From: CALLPQ01 sp038531745
Lineage (GTDB): Bacteria > Pseudomonadota > Alphaproteobacteria > Caulobacterales > Parvularculaceae
Direction of reading: 5' to 3'
Assembly: GCA_038531745.1 (NCBI GenBank)
Contig: JBCBBJ010000003.1
Coordinates: forward strand, 124,001 to 188,000
Length of the DNA stretch: 64,000 nt
In this document: positions 17,607 through 25,427 of the stretch, one piece after another
How positions within the stretch are numbered: position 1 is the stretch's first letter
How the letters are laid out: each line of letters begins with the position of its first letter
Program-made: the position numbers and the translations under genes
The notes under the pieces: generated by a model
Told to the model about the DNA's origin: nothing
Databases searched by the model: none
Seen by the model: only the letters and a program-made list of their open reading frames with translations

Positions 17607-18362
17607 CTACTTACGATCACCATCGACTGGGTCAGCACCCAAGGCCTGCATCGCGGCGCGTACACTGACGATTACCTGATTAACGAGCATTTCACTCTCC
17701 GAGCGCACAACAACGGTGACGCCCCATTCGTCACCATCAATGGGGTAGCTGCCGATGGAAACACCGTTTAGCGCCGCCTGAATATCGGCCAGTTGGCGGG
17801 CAAGCTTTGATTCCGGCAGGCCGTGGGCGGTGACTGCTTTTGAATAGCGCCGGACGCCGCGCGTTAGTACCGGATCAATCGCGGTTAACATGGCCTGAAA
17901 AATCCGCGGCACGCCCGCAAGGACAAAAACATTATCAAGCTGCACGCCCGGCGCGCCGGACGCGGTGTTGTGGATGAGTGTCGCCCCTTCCGGCATGAGT
18001 GCCATGCGGGCCCGCTCGGGCGTCACCGCCTGGCCCTTGGCTTCATACCAGGTGGTGATCAGGGCCATGGCCTCCGGATGGGGTGTGCACGGACGGTCAA
18101 AGGCGCGGGCAATGGCCTCATAGGTGATATCGTCATGGGTTGGCCCGATACCGCCCGAGGTAAAAACATAGTCAAACCGCGTGCGCAGGGCATTTACTGC
18201 CGCGGCAATCGCGCCAAGATCATCCTCAATGATACGTACCTCAACCAGACGGATACCCCGCTCGGTCAGCCAACCGGACAGATGATGGATATTGGCATCG
18301 CGGGTGCGCCCAGAAAGCAGTTCATCACCGATGGCAACCATGGCAGCAGATATTGACGGCAT
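17607..18362 (-). CDS. CinA-like / molybdopterin-binding domain protein (COG1058)
   Basis: A MoCF-biosynthesis fold protein related to the N-terminal half of CinA, whose characterised members are ADP-ribose or nucleotide pyrophosphatases. Motifs are VAIGDELLSGRTRDANIHHL, VFTSGGIGPTHDDITYEAIA and ASGAPGVQL...VFVLAGVPRIFQAM. It ends at 251 aa and lacks the C-terminal PncC nicotinamide-nucleotide deamidase domain of full-length CinA. It starts at ATG 18362, 101 bp past the stop of the TPR gene and on the same strand, with a strong terminator between them, so it is probably a separate transcript. Confidence 0.88.
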   Translation of the reverse strand: MPSISAAMVAIGDELLSGRTRDANIHHLSGWLTERGIRLVEVRIIEDDLGAIAAAVNALRTRFDYVFTSGGIGPTHDDITYEAIARAFDRPCTPHPEAMALITTWYEAKGQAVTPERARMALMPEGATLIHNTASGAPGVQLDNVFVLAGVPRIFQAMLTAIDPVLTRGVRRYSKAVTAHGLPESKLARQLADIQAALNGVSIGSYPIDGDEWGVTVVVRSESEMLVNQVIVSVRAAMQALGADPVDGDRK

Positions 18363-18414
18363 TCAATCCCCTTAAAGCTTCCGTATGGGAAAAAGTTGAG
18401 AGACTTAAAATTAA

Positions 18415-18434
18415 GGCCAGCCCGAAGGCTGGCC
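18415..18434 (-). terminator. Rho-independent terminator of the Ton locus
   Basis: A perfect 8-bp stem GGCCAGCC/GGCTGGCC with a CGAA tetraloop. On the minus strand it is followed by TTAATTTTAAG. It lies 29 bp past the stop of the TPR gene, the last gene of the DUF3450-ExbB-ExbD-TonB operon. Confidence 0.88.
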
Positions 18435-18463
18435 CAATTGATAACGGCAAAACCTAAATAGAC

Positions 18464-20089
18464 TTATTCATCGCCCTCAGTTTGGTTTTCCTCGGTACCA
18501 GCTTCTGCTGCAGCAGCATCGGCTTCGCGCTGAGAGCCCGGGAGAGGATCGCCATTGATATCGTAGCCGCAGCCGCGCAGGTCATCCTTCGTACCTTGGG
18601 ACAGATCCTGTTCCAGAGAACCGCCACGCAATTCGATAACGCGTTTGGCATCGGCCAGACGCTCAAGCGCTTGATCACATAAAAGCTCTTGTTCCAGTTT
18701 TTCACGCTCATCCTGCAAGCGCTGAACCTTATTAACTTCGTCAATATAGCCTACCCAGCGTTGCGCATCGCGGCGCGTCTTCGGATAGCGTGTTGCCGAG
18801 ACGAATGCCTCCCGCGCGCGGTTGCGTTGCGCCACATCGTCGGGCCCCGCCCGGGCAAAACGGGCATTCCCCAAAAGCATATAGGCATCGGCCAGATCAT
18901 TTTGTTTCAATTGGCCAGACCGAATGGCCCGCTGTAGGGCTGTCTCCGCATCGACAAATTGTTCATCAGCGACGAGGACGCGGCCAAGGCGGAAGAACAG
19001 CTCACCCTTGCCTGTGGACTCGGCAGCCTCACGCAGGATCGGAATGGCCTTTTTGGCCTCGCGTGATTGGTCCCACAATTGGGACAGGAGGATTAGGTTT
19101 TGTTCATTGCGGCGCACTGTACCGGCAGCCATCTCCCGCTCCAGCAACACCGCACCGCGATAGGCATTTTCAAAAAAGGAATAGTACTGAATAAGCTGGA
19201 TAACTTCATCTTCCTTGGAAAGAAGCCCCGCCCTGTACGCAACCTCCAGTACGGAAAATGCCTGGCGGTCCTGGTTGTCAACAGCATAGGCGCCAGCAAG
19301 TTGCTTCCAATACGCCGCATCGTCGGGCCAGATGTTAATCATCTCCTCAAGCAGCGACGCCCGTTTTTTATTATCGTTGAGTTCAGAATAGATCAGGTTG
19401 AGAACATTGTAGTAATTCTTGTCCTGCTCACCGGTCTGTTTTTTGAGCTGAAGGGCGCGTTCCATTGGCTGGCGCGCGCGGCGGTAATCTTCCTTCGCCA
19501 CATAGGCGAGACCCAAAAGATAATAGGCGTTTGCGGGCGGTGCTTTCCCTTCATTCTGGGTAAGCTGGATCCATTGATTAAGACCGGAAATAGCCTGGTC
19601 GTAATTCTCCAGGCTGAAATGCAGCTGGGCAACCGCATAGCGCAAGCCATTCTCCGATGCAGGCGGCAGCGCGCGGGTATCAATTGCCGTTTGGAAATCG
19701 CGCAGCGCCCCCGGATTGTCTTCCAGCTCAATTTTGAACTGGCCCCGCACCTGATACACGATTGCTTTGTCATAACCTTGCAGGCGGTCGCCCCGCTGGG
19801 AAATCAGGCTGTTGAGTTTACTGAGCGCCTGCTGATAGTCCGCCTTATTCGGCTCGCGTCCTTCCGGTGTCGTGATTTGGATCGCTTCTTGGACGCCTTT
19901 GGCAACTGTGGGAGACAGGGACGGCGAAGAAGACCGGCGTGGCTGGTCGTCATCCTGGGCGAATGCAGCGGCCATCCCCGCAATCGGTAAGCCGGGCGCG
20001 CTCGCCACCCCCATAATCAACGCCAGACTGGCAACAAGTGATGTCACACTACGCTTCATGACTTTGGCCATTTCTACTTTTTCCATCAT
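18464..20089 (-). CDS. Periplasmic TPR protein of the Ton locus
   Basis: Signal peptide (MKRSVTSLVASLALIMGVA...AAAFAQ) followed by about 430 residues of helical repeats with TPR signatures (ALSKLNSLIS; YYLLGLAYVAKEDYRRARQPMERALQL; LFFRLGRVLVADEQFVDAETALQRAI; YMLLGNARFAR). An acidic Glu/Ala tail ends the protein. It is the last gene after TonB. TPR proteins at this place accompany the TonB2/TtpC-type systems of Vibrio and relatives and are thought to help energy transfer or receptor contact. The start is uncertain: Met1, 2, 7 and 11 are all close together before the signal peptide. Confidence 0.85.
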   Translation of the reverse strand: MMEKVEMAKVMKRSVTSLVASLALIMGVASAPGLPIAGMAAAFAQDDDQPRRSSSPSLSPTVAKGVQEAIQITTPEGREPNKADYQQALSKLNSLISQRGDRLQGYDKAIVYQVRGQFKIELEDNPGALRDFQTAIDTRALPPASENGLRYAVAQLHFSLENYDQAISGLNQWIQLTQNEGKAPPANAYYLLGLAYVAKEDYRRARQPMERALQLKKQTGEQDKNYYNVLNLIYSELNDNKKRASLLEEMINIWPDDAAYWKQLAGAYAVDNQDRQAFSVLEVAYRAGLLSKEDEVIQLIQYYSFFENAYRGAVLLEREMAAGTVRRNEQNLILLSQLWDQSREAKKAIPILREAAESTGKGELFFRLGRVLVADEQFVDAETALQRAIRSGQLKQNDLADAYMLLGNARFARAGPDDVAQRNRAREAFVSATRYPKTRRDAQRWVGYIDEVNKVQRLQDEREKLEQELLCDQALERLADAKRVIELRGGSLEQDLSQGTKDDLRGCGYDINGDPLPGSQREADAAAAEAGTEENQTEGDE

Positions 20090-20148
20090 CTTTACCGTCT
20101 CATCTGACGCCAGGTGCCCCGTTAGCCGCCCAGCACCCGTCTTTACCT

Positions 20149-20748
20149 TTAGTCAGCCAACTGGAAACTGATCCGCTGGACGACACCGCGGCGCCATTCC
20201 GGGCTACCTTCAACAATTTTCGGCTGATATTTCCAACGCTCAACCGACCGCACAGCGGCGCGGTTAAAGCAGCTTGAACTCGCCTCAATCACCTGGATGT
20301 TTTGCGGAACACCCTGCGTATCCACGTCAAATTGCACGATCACAAACTCAAGGCTTTTTGCCCGCGCCTGGCAGCGCTCCGGATATTGCGGCGGGATCCG
20401 TACCAAAGGCTGGGCATCGCGGTCAGGGTTAAAGCCGGTGCCAATATCAAGGTCCACCTCAACTTTAGGCACCTCTGCGCGTACCCCGTCAATCGAGGGG
20501 CGATTTGATGGATCAACCGTGGCTGGCGGCGGCGGCGGCGGTGTGTCAAGCTCGGGCCGCTGCAAGTCTGACAAGCTTTCGATCTGATCAACTTCCTGAA
20601 CCTTGGCGTTGATATCGATTTTTACGAGCTCTTTTTGCTCAGCAAGATCCTGTTGCTTGGAAATAAGAGAATTCATCAGGAGGAAAAGCCCGATGGTCAC
20701 TACAATGGAGCCGGGAATTCCGATGATCAGTCTTATCAATGAGCCCAT
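20149..20748 (-). CDS. tonB: Energy transducer TonB
   Basis: Inner-membrane-anchored protein that carries force to TonB-dependent receptors. It has an uncleaved N-terminal anchor (IRLIIGIPGSIVVTIGLFLLMNSLI, about 5-29), a proline stretch (TPPPPPPATVDP, about 69-80) shorter than in classic TonB, and a C-terminal TonB domain: PPQYPERCQARAKSLEFVIVQF, VIEASSSCFNRAAVRSVERWKYQPKIVEG. The short 199-aa length and abbreviated spanning region resemble the TonB2/TonB3 type, whose neighbours are TtpC and a TPR protein. It follows ExbD by 84 bp in the same operon. Confidence 0.92.
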   Translation of the reverse strand: MGSLIRLIIGIPGSIVVTIGLFLLMNSLISKQQDLAEQKELVKIDINAKVQEVDQIESLSDLQRPELDTPPPPPPATVDPSNRPSIDGVRAEVPKVEVDLDIGTGFNPDRDAQPLVRIPPQYPERCQARAKSLEFVIVQFDVDTQGVPQNIQVIEASSSCFNRAAVRSVERWKYQPKIVEGSPEWRRGVVQRISFQLAD

Positions 20749-20832
20749 GGGTTACACTCCAAAATTTGTTGCGGATGCGTTGGGCAGCATCCTGATTGTC
20801 ATGTCACTCACAAAATCGCGCCGCTTCGCTTG

Positions 20833-21246
20833 TTAAGAATCCTGGGTAGAAACGGCGATATCATTCATGCCTGTGTCCCGTACCGCATTTACCACTTCCA
20901 CAAGGGTGCGCGAGCGGGCGTTCACATCCGACTGGATAACCGCTGTTGCTTTGGGATTTTCGCGAACAATTTGTTCCACGTATGGACCAACACCTTCAAG
21001 TTCGACTTTTTCTTTGTTCACAAAGATTTCGTCTTCCTCACTAATGGCAATCAGAATTGTGCCAAAGCGCTTATCCACAGCCGTGTCGGCTTCCGGCCGA
21101 ATGGGATCGATACCCGGCTCCTTTACAAAGGTAGAGGTCACGATAAAAAAGATCAGCATGATGAAGACGATATCGAGGAGCGGCGTGACATTAACGTCGT
21201 CTTCGCCGGTGCCGCCATCACCTGAACCTAATCTGCGTCTTGCCAT
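20833..21246 (-). CDS. exbD: ExbD/TolR-family biopolymer transport protein (second copy)
   Basis: Proton-channel partner of ExbB. One membrane helix (TPLLDIVFIMLIFFIVTSTF, about 22-41) contains the conserved aspartate D25 of the LLDIVFIMLIFF motif, followed by a periplasmic ExbD fold (TILIAISEEDEIFVNKEKVEL; AVIQSDVNARSRTLVEVVNAVRDTG). 137 aa is standard. Its membrane helix is nearly identical to that of the first ExbD, although the periplasmic domains differ, so the two arose by duplication and then specialised or form a heterodimer. It is separated from the first copy by an unusually large 164-bp gap. Confidence 0.93.
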   Translation of the reverse strand: MARRRLGSGDGGTGEDDVNVTPLLDIVFIMLIFFIVTSTFVKEPGIDPIRPEADTAVDKRFGTILIAISEEDEIFVNKEKVELEGVGPYVEQIVRENPKATAVIQSDVNARSRTLVEVVNAVRDTGMNDIAVSTQDS

Positions 21247-21284
21247 TTTGTCTTACTCGCCTTTTATGCCGCTGCGGGTCGTCT

Positions 21285-21304
21285 TTGGTTTGTGCACAGA
21301 CCAA
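21285..21304. promoter_or_regulatory. 20-bp palindrome inside the Ton operon
   Basis: TTGGTTTGTGCACAGACCAA is self-complementary at 18 of 20 positions, centred on TGTGCACA. It lies in the 164-bp gap between the two exbD genes, 39 bp before the second. A related TGTGCAGTGCACA palindrome occurs at 24875-24887 upstream of the operon. It could be an operator for an internal promoter or an mRNA hairpin. Confidence 0.45.
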
Positions 21305-21410
21305 CACCGCGGAGTTATATTACTTCGCACTGGCTACTAAGCCCGAGCTAACGTCCCATTCCCCGGCACCCGCACCAAGACAGGCCCCTCGAAAAACCAT
21401 AGGTGCGCAC

Positions 21411-21827
21411 TCATTCCTCCGACTGGAGGGTGAGAGACAATCGACCGGTGGCGCCTGCCTGGCGCGCCTGGTCCATGACGACCACTGCCACACCTGACGC
21501 TGATTCAGGCGACGCGCTCACCAGCACCACCCCCTTTTGGTTGGCAGCAAGAAATTCAGCTACCGTGTTCTTAACCGAAAGCGGGTCAATCGTGCGCCCC
21601 AAATTCACCTGGACGAGGCCATTCTCAAGAACCGACAAAACCATCGAGGGTGGCGGCGGTTTATCCTCATCTTGCGGCGTGTTGTCAGGCGTGCTGACAT
21701 CTATGCCTTTTTCGCGGATGAACGTTGCCGTCACGATGAAAAAGATCAGCATGATGAAGACAATATCGAGAAGTGGGGTGACGTTGACGTCACCCGCCTC
21801 ATCGGCGTGTCGTGCGCGTTTTCTCAT
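21411..21827 (-). CDS. exbD: ExbD/TolR-family biopolymer transport protein (first copy)
   Basis: Same architecture as the second copy: a cytoplasmic basic N-terminus (MRKRARHADEAGDVNVTP), a membrane helix with LLDIVFIMLIFFIVTATF containing the channel aspartate, a short Pro/Asp linker (TPQDEDKPPPPS) and a periplasmic domain (MVLSVLENGLVQVNLGRTIDPLSV; GVVLVSASPESASGVAVVVMDQARQAGATG). It starts 3 bp after the ExbB stop, so translation is probably coupled. It supplies the stator with the TolQ-like ExbB upstream. Confidence 0.93.
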   Translation of the reverse strand: MRKRARHADEAGDVNVTPLLDIVFIMLIFFIVTATFIREKGIDVSTPDNTPQDEDKPPPPSMVLSVLENGLVQVNLGRTIDPLSVKNTVAEFLAANQKGVVLVSASPESASGVAVVVMDQARQAGATGRLSLTLQSEE

Positions 21828-21830
21828 GGA

Positions 21831-22355
21831 CTACTCAATCCTCAACAAAGCGGAAATCCGCTGTTCGGCTTGTTTCACGTAACTGTCGAAAGCGTTGATA
21901 AAGATCACGCCGGACAAGGACGCCACCAGGCCAGCCATAGTCGGGATGGTTGCTTTGGTGATCCCACCAGCCATGAGGCGGGCGTTGGAGGTGCCGGTTG
22001 CAGCCATCACATTGAACACTTCAACCATGCCAGTCACTGTGCCCAGGAGACCAAGCAGCGGAGTTACTGCCACAAGCACCCGGATAAAGCCATTGAACCG
22101 TTCAGTGTCGCTGCGCGTGTCTGCAATCAGCTTGTCGCGCACCGCATGGGCGTACCACGACTTTTTATCGTTTCGGGCATCCCAAGCGCGCTGGGCGCGC
22201 TTGTAAACGGCATCCTTGGCGGTGGTCCAGAAGATCACCCGTTCAAGAATGAATGCCCACATCAAGAACGTAACGCCCATGATGATCACGAGGACGTTGC
22301 CGCCTGCTGCCAGGAAACCCAGCAACGCCTCGTAAGCCAGAGTAGGGTTAAACAT
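21831..22355 (-). CDS. exbB: ExbB/TolQ-family proton channel protein
   Basis: Short (174 aa) MotA/TolQ/ExbB protein, a stator subunit of the Ton motor. It has an N-terminal membrane helix (GGNVLVIIMGVTFLMWAFIL), a cytoplasmic loop, and the two-helix core VAVTPLLGLLGTVTGMVEVFNVMAATGT with MAGGITKATIPTMAGLVASLSGVIFINAF. It lies between the larger TtpC-like ExbB (33 bp upstream) and the first ExbD (3 bp downstream). This is the layout of the TonB2-type locus, where one ExbB pairs with ExbD and the long paralog acts as TtpC. Confidence 0.93.
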   Translation of the reverse strand: MFNPTLAYEALLGFLAAGGNVLVIIMGVTFLMWAFILERVIFWTTAKDAVYKRAQRAWDARNDKKSWYAHAVRDKLIADTRSDTERFNGFIRVLVAVTPLLGLLGTVTGMVEVFNVMAATGTSNARLMAGGITKATIPTMAGLVASLSGVIFINAFDSYVKQAEQRISALLRIE

Positions 22356-22388
22356 TGATCAGTCCTTTCACGGGTCCTGCCGATGCTC

Positions 22389-23780
22389 TTACCCACGCCC
22401 TTCGGCATGTTCCGCGATAATCCCCGCCGCTTTCTGCTCAAGGGTTTGCGAAACATTTTTCGCAGCGCCGCTGGCAAAGGCATGGATCAGGAGAAGCGGG
22501 ATTGCCGCAATCAGGCCCTGTACCGTTGTCATCAGAGCAGCGGAAATACCGCCGGCCATGATTTGTGGGTCACCGGTACCAAACAAGGTAATCGCCTGGA
22601 AGGTCTGGATCATCCCAATCACGGTCCCGAGGAGACCGAGAAGAGGCGCAACCGCCGCGAGAACCTTGATGAAATTCAATCCGCCTTCAAGCTTCGGAAT
22701 TTCTTTCAAAACCGCATCATCGAGACGCAAGGCAACGGTTTCCACATCCGCAGTGTTTGTCGCCTCATAGGCTTGCATGACGCGGCCCAATGGGTTGCCT
22801 TTGTTGGCGCGCTTAGACCGTGCTTGCGCACTGACAGCCCCGTTGGTCAGGGTCAAGGTCACGAGTTTGTAAAGCCCAAGCAGGATACCAAAGATCGCAA
22901 TACCAATGATCACATACCCTACGGTACCACCTTGCTTGATACGCTCGTTCAGCGTTGGCTCGTCGACCGTTAGAGCCAACAGTGCGCCGAGGGAGGGATC
23001 AACAATTCCGCGCACATATTGACCAGGCTGCGCGTTTTCCACATTCGAGGCGAGACCGGTTCGACCACCAGTGGGCTGGCGGGCGAGCAGTTTAAGTTGG
23101 GCAACACCTTGATCATTCAGCGCGTAGGTAAGAAAGTCGCTGTCCGACATGGCCACAAAAGGCCCAACCCGGGTCACGGTTTTTTCGACACCTGTCTTAC
23201 CATCGGCATCAACAACACTGGCTTGATAGGTGGAGATTTTACCCTGCTGAACAATTTCCTGCAGATAGGTATCCCAGAGATATTCCAGCTCTTCGATGGC
23301 GGGGAGCGAATCGTTCACCGCTGTTTTCTGTAGCTGCTCGTCCCGGCCCGGAAACTCCGAGCTGATCAATGACGATTGAATTGACGATTTTAACTCATTT
23401 GCCGCTGACCGCGCCGCCCCGAAAAGCTCGCGATATTCGGCATTTTTCTCATCAAGCTCGCGGGTCAGCGCCGCAAGGCGCTCGCGATTTTCATCGCGGA
23501 CGCCCTCAAGCCGGGTGGTCTCATTCTTCGCGGCATTCTTTTGACGTTTAACCTCAGCAACCTGGGCGCGCTGGGTGTTTCGCTCCGCAAGAAAGCGTTG
23601 TTCGCGCTGGCGATTGGCTTCCGCTGATGCCCGGCGTTCCTGACGGACCGCATTGAGCACATCATCGAGGCCGATTTGCTGCGCAACAGCTGTGGCCGTG
23701 GGCAATATATTCGTTGTCTCAACGCTGAACGCAGCGACGCCGGCGCAGAGGGACAATCCTGCAAGTTTCAAGAGTTTCAT
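22389..23780 (-). CDS. TtpC-like long ExbB/MotA/TolQ protein with periplasmic coiled coil
   Basis: 463-aa ExbB paralog. A signal peptide (MKLLKLAGLSLCAGVAAFS) is followed by a long charged helical region (about 40-130: RQERRASAEANRQREQRF, TRELDEKNAEYRELF) likely to be coiled coil, and a further periplasmic domain. The C-terminal part is a TolQ/ExbB core with three helices (GYVIIGIAIFGILLGLYKL; VLAAVAPLLGLLGTVIGMIQTFQ; MAGGISAALMTTVQGLIAAIPLLLIHAF). The arrangement matches TtpC, an accessory protein needed by TonB2 systems. It is second in the operon, 23 bp after the DUF3450 gene. Confidence 0.9.
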   Translation of the reverse strand: MKLLKLAGLSLCAGVAAFSVETTNILPTATAVAQQIGLDDVLNAVRQERRASAEANRQREQRFLAERNTQRAQVAEVKRQKNAAKNETTRLEGVRDENRERLAALTRELDEKNAEYRELFGAARSAANELKSSIQSSLISSEFPGRDEQLQKTAVNDSLPAIEELEYLWDTYLQEIVQQGKISTYQASVVDADGKTGVEKTVTRVGPFVAMSDSDFLTYALNDQGVAQLKLLARQPTGGRTGLASNVENAQPGQYVRGIVDPSLGALLALTVDEPTLNERIKQGGTVGYVIIGIAIFGILLGLYKLVTLTLTNGAVSAQARSKRANKGNPLGRVMQAYEATNTADVETVALRLDDAVLKEIPKLEGGLNFIKVLAAVAPLLGLLGTVIGMIQTFQAITLFGTGDPQIMAGGISAALMTTVQGLIAAIPLLLIHAFASGAAKNVSQTLEQKAAGIIAEHAEGRG

Positions 23781-23803
23781 GACTTAGCTATCCTTGCTTA
23801 TCG

Positions 23804-24568
23804 TTATTCAGCGCGCTTAAGCGGCAGGGCGAACAGGGTTGGCGCGGCCTGACCCTTTGCAATCCGCATGGCAATTTTCACATCGGGTACATAGCTTTGG
23901 GAAATATCAGACCAAGACTTTGTTGAATTGTCCCAAGCCTTCAACACCGAATCATCTTCGGTTTTGAACAAGAGTTCCACGCGGCCAACCTGGAGAAAGT
24001 CGCCGGAAATTTCAGCGCCATCAACATTAATGGTGCCTTGGGAGAAGTTCACCGTTCGGCCAAATTCCGCCTCAAGCTTATAGCCCTCAATGATGGTGCG
24101 ATATTTCTCGGCTGCAGACTTATTCGGATCTTCCAAATTCTCACGCATCCGCTGGGCGCGCAGCAAACGACCCGTTGGCCCGTTCAGATTAAACGGCAAG
24201 TCGGCCTCGACGAATTTTTCGAAAGCCGCGACCATGTCCTCCATGAGGGGCTCAATCGCTTGTTGAAGGCCGCCAACATTTTCGATGTCTTCTTGGATGC
24301 GCCCAATCTGGCGTTCCTGGTTGGAAATTGTCCGCTCCAGCGACCGGTTGTACCGACGCGAGGCATCGAGTTGTTTTTGGTCAGCGCGAAACTCATTCAA
24401 CAATTGAGCGGTTTCATCATCCAGCTGATCAATCCGCTGCTGAGATTTTTTCGCCTCGTCAGCGGTTGCCCGGCTTTCGCCCAATGCCCGCTGAAACTGC
24501 GCTTGTGATGGCGCCGCCAGCACTAACCCAATGGCAGTTAATGATCCAATGATCGCGACTTTATTCAT
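23804..24568 (-). CDS. DUF3450 periplasmic coiled-coil protein, first gene of the Ton locus
   Basis: A signal peptide (MNKVAIIGSLTAIGLVLAAPSQAQ) precedes a long helical region with heptad character (AKKSQQRIDQLDDETAQLLNEF; RYNRSLERTISNQERQIGRIQEDIE). The conserved DUF3450 middle follows (LMEDMVAAFEKFVEADLPF, LRAQRMRENLEDPNKSAAEKYRTIIEGYKLEAEFG). Proteins of this family head TonB/ExbB/ExbD loci; their precise role is unproven. ATG 24568 is chosen over a longer frame because AGGTGAGG lies just upstream and it starts the signal peptide. 254 aa is the usual family length. Confidence 0.88.
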   Translation of the reverse strand: MNKVAIIGSLTAIGLVLAAPSQAQFQRALGESRATADEAKKSQQRIDQLDDETAQLLNEFRADQKQLDASRRYNRSLERTISNQERQIGRIQEDIENVGGLQQAIEPLMEDMVAAFEKFVEADLPFNLNGPTGRLLRAQRMRENLEDPNKSAAEKYRTIIEGYKLEAEFGRTVNFSQGTINVDGAEISGDFLQVGRVELLFKTEDDSVLKAWDNSTKSWSDISQSYVPDVKIAMRIAKGQAAPTLFALPLKRAE

Positions 24569-24874
24569 TCTTGCCTCACCTGAATTTGCCTCACGTACCG
24601 GTTTCATGTCTTTCACCGGCGATGCCGGCATGTTCGACAATATCAATCCTGTTTGTTGAGGCACCAAAACGGCCCCCAACGCGTTCATGCGCCCGAAAAC
24701 TTCAAGCACTACATGCGTCGCCGAAGCGAAAACGCGAAAGATGGAGGAAACACCACAGGGACAGTTTGGAAGGCATGAAACCTACCATCAACCACACCCA
24801 TGATCCCCTTCATTCGCTAACCGTGACCTATGTTTCCGTTCATTGCAACGACATATTCGCGAAAGATTACCATG

Positions 24875-24887
24875 TGTGCAGTGCACA
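24875..24887. promoter_or_regulatory. TGTGCA-N-TGCACA palindrome upstream of the Ton operon
   Basis: A perfect 6-bp inverted repeat with a one-base centre, about 307 bp before the DUF3450 start. The same TGTGCACA core is found at 21291-21298 inside the operon. The binding protein is unknown; it does not match the Fur consensus. Confidence 0.4.
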
Positions 24888-25090
24888 AAAGCTGATCAGT
24901 CGAATTATATGCCGGAATTTACTTGTTTCTCGCGCGGGCCCACAGCTCAGAAAAGGTTACGTTAAATTATAACAATTGCAAGACCCGATGCAGAGAATCA
25001 CCGGTCACCGGATGCAGAATTCGCACTGATACTTTACGACGTTAAAAAAGGTGATACCCGGCCCACAAATCTTGCACCGGCTGATACCAA

Positions 25091-25106
25091 AAAGACTTTT
25101 GTCTTT
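25091..25106 (-). terminator. Terminator downstream of tRNA-Gln
   Basis: Minus-strand hairpin AAAGAC-AAAA-GTCTTT followed by more T residues (plus-strand AAAAA at 25088-25092), 14 bases past the tRNA 3' CCA. The stem is short but well placed. Confidence 0.6.
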
Positions 25107-25119
25107 ATCAAGAACATTT

Positions 25120-25194
25120 TGGCTGGGGCGCCAGGATTCGAACCTGGGAATGTCGATACCAAAAACCGATGCCTTACCACTTGGCGACGCCCCA
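25120..25194 (-). tRNA. tRNA-Gln (anticodon UUG)
   Basis: Read on the minus strand: acceptor arm TGGGGCG/CGCCCCA, D-arm GCC..AAGTGGTAA..GGC, anticodon stem TCGGT/ATCGA with loop TTTTGGT (anticodon TTG, reading CAA), T-arm CCAGG-TTCGAAT-CCTGG, discriminator G and an encoded CCA (25120-25122). The U1-A72 first pair and overall sequence resemble bacterial tRNA-Gln. Confidence 0.95.
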
Positions 25195-25427
25195 ACGCGG
25201 CAGGCGCTGCCTGCGCTGGACACAAGAAAAAAACTGAAAAGCCCTTCTCTTGCGAGAATGGGGGGATACCGGTTACCCATGGGGCTTGCAAGGGTGAAAT
25301 TTCCTGCATCGCTTGAAAAGTTGTCGCGTACCCGCCGAGATGTGCCGCGTTGAGCGAAAATCGGAGCGCGGGCCCGCTAGGAGTTTGCCGCCGCTCACCC
25401 CGACGTATAATATAGAGGGAGTATCTT
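25195..25427. other. Region between tRNA-Gln and the amidohydrolase gene
   Basis: No gene is recognised. It contains the short inverted repeat GCAGGC-GCT-GCCTGC just upstream of the tRNA, and GTATAATATAG near 25405, a plausible -10 element for the amidohydrolase gene. Confidence 0.4.

Larger units (their letters stand above)
24569..25119. other. Upstream region of the Ton operon, no gene seen
   Basis: About 550 bp between the DUF3450 start and the tRNA. A 133-codon frame on the plus strand (24571-24972) has no recognisable domain, no good start signal and a biased composition, so it is not called. The region should hold the operon promoter. It contains a perfect interrupted palindrome TGTGCA-G-TGCACA at 24875-24887 and an AT-rich patch at 24961-24975. 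Confidence 0.5.

Noticed and set aside
19100..19990. 296-codon plus-strand frame opposite the TPR gene
   Set aside because: It is a reverse-strand shadow of the TPR protein, with no start signal or family.
21537..22358. 273-codon plus-strand frame opposite exbB/exbD
   Set aside because: It covers two well-supported genes on the other strand; composition-driven open frame.
24571..24972. 133-codon plus-strand frame upstream of the Ton operon
   Set aside because: It has no family, no ribosome-binding site, and lies where the operon promoter is expected.
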